This document shows positions 13,970 through 17,705 of a DNA stretch of 17,705 nucleotides, in pieces. Under the pieces are notes generated by a model that saw nothing but the letters and a program-made list of their open reading frames with translations, was not told where the DNA came from and did not search any database. Source of the stretch: an uncultured beta proteobacterium (GTDB lineage Bacteria > Pseudomonadota > Gammaproteobacteria > Burkholderiales > Burkholderiaceae). How positions within the stretch are numbered: the first letter of the stretch is position 1; every line of letters starts with the position of its first letter. The position numbers and the translations under genes are program-made. The stretch spans positions 1-17,705 of the forward strand of contig CAIVXR010000243.1 of the NCBI GenBank assembly GCA_903909925.1. The letters run 5' to 3'.

Positions 13970-16108
13970 ATGAAGATAAGCAATTCACCTTCCCAGTCTG
14001 CTACTTTATTAATTGAAGTCTTGACTGAAGAGTTGCCACCAAAATCACTACGTCGCTTAGGTGATGCCTTTAGTGAAGGTATTTTTACAGCCTTAAAGAC
14101 TGCTGGCTTAGCAAGTGAGTCATCAATAGTAGCTAGCTTTGCTACGCCACGACGCTTAGCAGTTCAAGTGAGCAATGTTCTTAATCAGGCACCTGATCAT
14201 CCTGTTCGCGAAAAACTATTGCCAACTAGTATCGCCTTTGATACCGCTGGTAAAGCTACGCCACCATTGCTGAAAAAATTGGGTGCGCTTGGTTATGCTG
14301 ATATTGACATCACCAAACTCGAAAAATCAGGCGAAGGTAAAAATGAGGCGCTCTACCTTAACGTAATTGCTAAGGGCGCAGCACTTGAGCAAACCGCACA
14401 AGCAGCACTTGAGCAAACACTGGGTAAATTGCCGATCGCTAAAATGATGCACTATCAAGTGCTTCAAAATAATGGTCAATTAGCAGATGTTCAATTTGCT
14501 CGCCCAGCACATCGCATTATTGCCCTGCATGGCAATACACCTCTAAATATCAGTAGCCTAGGAATTACTGCCAGTAACCAGACTGAGGGGCATCGTTTTT
14601 TAGCCCCAGGCATTGTGACGATCACTTCTGCAGACCAATATGAGCATGATCTGCAAATTAAAGCAAAAGTAGTGCCCAGCTTTCATCAACGCAGAGACCA
14701 AATCAAATCGGCCCTTCTCAAAGCGGCTGGTGATGACTTAGTCTTAATGCCAGACAGCTTATTAGATGAAGTAACTGCTCTCGTTGAATGGCCAGCCATT
14801 TACGAGTGTCATTTTGATCAAGAATTCTTAGAAGTACCACAAGAATGCTTGATTTTGACAATGCAAACTAATCAGAAATACTTTGCATTAACTGATCAGC
14901 AAGGCAAATTACGTAATCGCTTCTTAATTGTTTCGAATATTGAGACTACTAAGCCAACTGCCATCATCTCAGGTAATGAACGTGTTATACGTCCACGCCT
15001 TGCAGATGCACGCTTCTTCTTCCAACAAGATCAAAAGCGTCCTTTAGCTTCGCGTGTTGCTGATCTTGACAAAGTGGTTTATCACAATCAATTAGGTAGC
15101 CAGCTTGAACGTAGCAAACGCGTTCAAGATCTAGCAATTGGTATTGCGAAAAAGCTTAATGTCGATCCAAAGCTAGTAAGTCGTGCTGCAGAAATTGCCA
15201 AGACTGATTTACTCACTGATATGGTCGGCGAGTTCCCTGAGTTACAAGGCGTTATGGGAAGTTACTATGCAAAGCATGATGGTGAAAATTCTGAAGTAGC
15301 TAGCGCATGCAGTGAACACTATATGCCACGCTTTGCAGGCGATGCATTACCAAATACCCAAACTGGCACAGTTCTGGCCATTGCCGATAAATTAGAGACC
15401 CTAGTTGGTATTTGGGGTGTTGGGCTTGCACCAACTGGTGATAAAGACCCTTATGCATTACGTCGTCATGCCCTGGGGATTTGCCGCTTACTTCTAGAAA
15501 AGAATCTCTCGTTAAGCTTACCCGAGTTAATCGAATTAACTCGGGCACAGTTCTCACAAAAGGATGTCCAAGAAAAAGCAAACTCTGCTGCTATTTATGA
15601 ATTCATAATCGATCGCTTGCGAGCTTACTTGCGCGATCAATCTGTTGCCGGAAAGCCATTCACTAGCGCGGAAATTGATGCTGTGCTCAGCCAAAATCCA
15701 GCGCAAATTAATGACTTGATCCAGCGCTTAACTGCTTTACGTGAATTTAATGCTTTGGCCGAAGCTACTCAACTTGCTGCTGCAAACAAACGGATTAGTA
15801 ACATCCTCAAGAAAACAACGACCGCTATCCCAGCAAAATGCTCAAGTAAGTTATTGCAAATTCCAGCGGAAGCTAGCCTTCATAAGGCCCTAGAAAGCAT
15901 TACTCCTACCCTCAATACTGCTTATGAAAAACGCCAATTCGTTGAACTCTTAAAAGCATTGGTTGCCTTAAGTGCACCAATTGATCAGTTCTTTGCTGAT
16001 GTCATGGTGATGGATCCCAATCCAGAGTTACGCGATAACCGCCTAGCACTCCTGCAACAACTTCATCAGAAAATGAACCTCGTTGCTGATCTCGGCAAAT
16101 TAGCATGA
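13970..16108 (+). CDS. glyS: Glycyl-tRNA synthetase beta subunit
   Basis: GlyS is the tRNA-binding subunit of the glycyl-tRNA synthetase. It has 712 residues, slightly longer than the E. coli protein. The N-terminus LLIEVLTEELPPKSLR and FATPRRLAV (57-65) are typical. An HD-like core region contains KTDLLTDMVGEFPELQGVMG near 410-430, PYALRRHALG is at 494-503, and a DALR-like anticodon-binding region lies near the C-terminus. The ATG has only a weak ribosome site, so coupling to glyQ is likely. Two DNA oddities lie inside it: a 24-base in-frame near-duplication (LEQTAQAALEQT) and a perfect 11-bp-stem hairpin at 15521-15545. Its stop overlaps the gmhB start in ATGA. Confidence 0.97.
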   Translation: MKISNSPSQSATLLIEVLTEELPPKSLRRLGDAFSEGIFTALKTAGLASESSIVASFATPRRLAVQVSNVLNQAPDHPVREKLLPTSIAFDTAGKATPPLLKKLGALGYADIDITKLEKSGEGKNEALYLNVIAKGAALEQTAQAALEQTLGKLPIAKMMHYQVLQNNGQLADVQFARPAHRIIALHGNTPLNISSLGITASNQTEGHRFLAPGIVTITSADQYEHDLQIKAKVVPSFHQRRDQIKSALLKAAGDDLVLMPDSLLDEVTALVEWPAIYECHFDQEFLEVPQECLILTMQTNQKYFALTDQQGKLRNRFLIVSNIETTKPTAIISGNERVIRPRLADARFFFQQDQKRPLASRVADLDKVVYHNQLGSQLERSKRVQDLAIGIAKKLNVDPKLVSRAAEIAKTDLLTDMVGEFPELQGVMGSYYAKHDGENSEVASACSEHYMPRFAGDALPNTQTGTVLAIADKLETLVGIWGVGLAPTGDKDPYALRRHALGICRLLLEKNLSLSLPELIELTRAQFSQKDVQEKANSAAIYEFIIDRLRAYLRDQSVAGKPFTSAEIDAVLSQNPAQINDLIQRLTALREFNALAEATQLAAANKRISNILKKTTTAIPAKCSSKLLQIPAEASLHKALESITPTLNTAYEKRQFVELLKALVALSAPIDQFFADVMVMDPNPELRDNRLALLQQLHQKMNLVADLGKLA
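14378..14418. repeat. Short in-frame direct repeat within glyS
   Basis: gcagcacttgagcaaac occurs at 14378-14394 and again at 14402-14418, exactly 24 bases apart. It encodes AALEQT twice in an alanine-rich helix-like stretch. The identical codons suggest a fairly recent eight-codon duplication that keeps the frame. Confidence 0.8.
15521..15545. repeat. Perfect inverted repeat inside glyS
   Basis: cccgagttaat (15521-15531), centre cga, attaactcggg (15535-15545) form an 11-bp perfect stem with a three-base loop. It lies wholly in coding sequence (PELIELTR). No T run follows, so it is not a standard terminator. Confidence 0.85.
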
Positions 16109-16677
16109 GTATTAGCTCTTCTAAACTCATCATCCTTGATCGCGATGGTGTAATCAACGAAGACCGTGATGATTATGTGAAATCCGTTGATGAATGGGTT
16201 CCGCTACCAAAAAGCTTAGAAGCAATAGCCTTACTGAATCAAGCAGGTTATCAAATTGCAATTGCTACTAATCAATCTGGTTTATCTAGAGGTTATTTTG
16301 CGATTAATGATCTGCATGCTATGCATAGCAAGATGGATAAGCTCCTGCAGCCATTAGGTGGCCATATTGATAGCATCTTTTTTTGTCCCCATCTGGATGC
16401 TCATGGCTGTGATTGCCGCAAGCCAGCGCCAGGCCTTATTAAAGAGATCGCCTTACGCTACAAAAAAATGAATAGTGCCCAACCTCTTTTAGGCGTTCCC
16501 ATTGTTGGCGATTCTTTACGTGATTTACAAGCTGGTATTGCACTAGGAGCTTCACCCCATCTAGTGCTCACTGGCAAAGGTCAAAAGACTTTAGATCAGG
16601 GTAACTTGCCCGAAGGGACCCAGATTCATGCAGATCTCATGGCATTTGCAAATGCGCTCCTAGAAAATAAGGCATAG
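16105..16677 (+). CDS. gmhB: D-glycero-beta-D-manno-heptose 1,7-bisphosphate 7-phosphatase
   Basis: GmhB removes the 7-phosphate of heptose 1,7-bisphosphate in the ADP-heptose pathway for lipopolysaccharide inner core. It has 190 residues, a HAD-superfamily phosphatase of histidinol-phosphatase type. The DxD nucleophile motif is Asp12 and Asp14 (ILDRDGVINED), the second motif is TNQSG (55-59), and the zinc site is Cys94, His96, Cys102 and Cys104 (CPHLDAHGCDC). Lys106 and Asp136/Asp140 (VGDSLRD) complete the active site. The ATG overlaps the glyS stop in ATGA, so translation is probably coupled. plsC follows after seven bases. Confidence 0.95.
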   Translation: MSISSSKLIILDRDGVINEDRDDYVKSVDEWVPLPKSLEAIALLNQAGYQIAIATNQSGLSRGYFAINDLHAMHSKMDKLLQPLGGHIDSIFFCPHLDAHGCDCRKPAPGLIKEIALRYKKMNSAQPLLGVPIVGDSLRDLQAGIALGASPHLVLTGKGQKTLDQGNLPEGTQIHADLMAFANALLENKA

Positions 16678-16684
16678 AGAAGAC

Positions 16685-17419
16685 ATGATCTACGTGCGCT
16701 CTTTCCTCTTTGCTTTATTTCTTTTACTCTTTACGCCAATTTGGTCCGTACTGTGTATGTTGGCATTTCCTTTTCTGAGTCCAGAAAATCGTTATCGCTT
16801 TATCGGTCTTTGGAACAAAGTCGTCATTTGGCTCTTATGGTATTTGTGTAACATCCACTATGAAATTCGTGGCATGGAGCACATGCGCGCAGTACTTGAT
16901 AAACCAGTCATTATTCTTAGCAAGCATCAGTCTGCTTATGAAACGATTGCTTATATTGCGCTTCTTCCAAAACAGCTATGCTTTGTCTTTAAGCGTGAAT
17001 TGCTTTGGATTCCATTTTTCGGCTGGGCTTTAGCTTTACTGAAGATGATTCACATTAATCGCGCTAACAAACAAACAGCAGCGCTATCAGTGGCTAGCCA
17101 GGGTCGCAAACGCCTGAGTGAAGGCAAATGGATCATGCTTTTCCCAGAGGGCACTAGAACAGCGAGGGGCTCAACCAAACCATATCGCAAAGGCGGTGCA
17201 CGTCTTGCAAGTGCCACAGGTGCATTAGTCATTCCGATCGCACATAACGCAGGTAATTTCTGGCCTAAGAACAGCTTCCTAAAGCAACCTGGCACAGTTA
17301 TCTTTTCTATTGGGCCAGCAATTATTTCAGAGGGGAAATCTGGCGAGGATCTACAACAGGAAGTTGAGGGCTGGATCGAATCAGAAATGCGAGTCATCGA
17401 CCCTGCGGCTTACAAATAG
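16685..17419 (+). CDS. plsC: 1-acyl-sn-glycerol-3-phosphate acyltransferase (PlsC family)
   Basis: This membrane-associated acyltransferase makes phosphatidic acid from lysophosphatidic acid. It has 244 residues, the family length. A hydrophobic N-terminal anchor (about 5-30) and a second hydrophobic stretch (46-56) precede the catalytic block. The usual HX4D box appears as HQSAYE (81-86), with glutamate in the last position. The second block is FKRELLWIPFFGW (102-114), and the substrate-binding FPEGTR is at 153-158. A further block near VIPIAHNAG is present. It closes the glyQ-glyS-gmhB run and converges on rsmA with a seven-base gap. Another lysophospholipid acyltransferase activity is possible, but PlsC is the simplest reading. 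Confidence 0.9.
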   Translation: MIYVRSFLFALFLLLFTPIWSVLCMLAFPFLSPENRYRFIGLWNKVVIWLLWYLCNIHYEIRGMEHMRAVLDKPVIILSKHQSAYETIAYIALLPKQLCFVFKRELLWIPFFGWALALLKMIHINRANKQTAALSVASQGRKRLSEGKWIMLFPEGTRTARGSTKPYRKGGARLASATGALVIPIAHNAGNFWPKNSFLKQPGTVIFSIGPAIISEGKSGEDLQQEVEGWIESEMRVIDPAAYK

Positions 17420-17426
17420 ACTTGCT

Positions 17427-17705
17427 TTAAGAGGCTAAAATTTTAGCCCACTCAATATAGCGCTCTACCGCAATATCTTGCGCTCTGGCTTTTAATTCAG
17501 TTTCGGTCAATCTCAATCTCTCTGCAAACGCTTGTAAATTAGTGCGTAACATTTTCCTTCTCTGCGAAAAAGCTGCTGCAACAAGCTGCTCTAGAGAGCG
17601 CCATTCTGCATCACTTAAGTTGAAGTCTATGCGCGGGATCATGCGCACTACTGCAGAATTTACTTTTGGCTGGGGTTCAAAAGCTTCGGGGGGCACTTCT
17701 AGAAC
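17427..17705 (-). CDS. rsmA: 16S rRNA dimethyladenosine transferase RsmA (KsgA), C-terminal fragment
   Basis: RsmA dimethylates two adjacent adenines near the 3' end of 16S rRNA during 30S maturation. Only the last 92 codons or so are here, and the reading frame stays open to the right edge. Upstream of the apparent GTG at 17696 the frame continues with Val-Leu-Glu, so that codon is an internal valine. VPPEAFEPQPKVNSAVVRM is the hallmark segment that joins the methyltransferase fold to the C-terminal helical domain, and AAFSQRRKMLRTNL is the conserved RNA-contact motif of the family. It is convergent with plsC. The stop lies next to a 16-base palindrome (17433-17448) made by its last codons. 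Confidence 0.94.
   Translation of the reverse strand, partial: VLEVPPEAFEPQPKVNSAVVRMIPRIDFNLSDAEWRSLEQLVAAAFSQRRKMLRTNLQAFAERLRLTETELKARAQDIAVERYIEWAKILAS

Noticed and set aside
15300..15581. Minus-strand open frame inside glyS
   Set aside because: It is antisense to a highly conserved coding region and has no initiation signals or domain likeness.
17433..17448. Sixteen-base palindrome ggctaaaattttagcc between plsC and rsmA, considered as a terminator
   Set aside because: The stem would be about five base pairs around an AT centre, with no T run on either side. It is formed by the last codons of rsmA and is weak as a terminator.

Overview
The window reads as an ordinary chromosomal stretch of a betaproteobacterium of the order Burkholderiales. 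The block miaB-ybeY-corC-lnt-glyQ-glyS-gmhB-plsC is a gene order I associate with that order. The AT-leaning base and codon use and the short intergenic gaps fit a streamlined freshwater lineage such as Polynucleobacter. That genus call is inference from layout and protein flavour, not from a database search. No tRNA, rRNA, CRISPR array, insertion sequence or phage gene is visible, and no stretch above 300 bases lacks a gene. || Left part (1-3902): a 2-oxoacid dehydrogenase locus. On the minus strand a GTG-started E2 acyltransferase is followed by a homodimeric-type (AceE-like) E1 that runs off the left edge. An Lrp/AsnC-family regulator diverges from the E2 across a 135-base promoter region holding an inverted repeat. 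A short-chain dehydrogenase follows the regulator. The E2 has a subunit-binding domain and a complete catalytic domain but no lipoyl domain, and nothing upstream could encode one. This is the most unusual feature of the window. The arrangement recalls the MdeR/MdeB (2-oxobutyrate dehydrogenase) system of Pseudomonas putida. || Middle part (3907-8720): small metabolic and envelope genes. They are a gamma-carbonic-anhydrase-type hexapeptide protein, an AmtB ammonium channel with an NtrC-like box and a perfect 11-bp inverted repeat upstream, a secreted Rap1a/Tai-like four-cysteine protein, a glycine-zipper lipoprotein, an OsmC-family protein, a rhodanese, and a Na+/H+ antiporter-like membrane protein. 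A bidirectional terminator separates the lipoprotein and osmC-type genes, and one of its arms lies inside the 3' end of the osmC-type gene. || Right part (8769-17419): a long co-directional run serving tRNA modification (miaB), ribosome and rRNA quality control (ybeY), a CBS-domain CorC protein, lipoprotein N-acylation (lnt), glycyl-tRNA charging (glyQ, glyS), LPS heptose synthesis (gmhB) and phospholipid synthesis (plsC-like). The PhoH/YbeZ ATPase gene that usually sits between miaB and ybeY is absent; the two genes overlap instead. The window ends in the 3' part of rsmA (ksgA) on the minus strand, convergent with plsC. || The most useful leads are the lipoyl-less E2 and its regulator, the NtrC-like site at amtB, the missing phoH, and a perfect 25-bp hairpin inside glyS.
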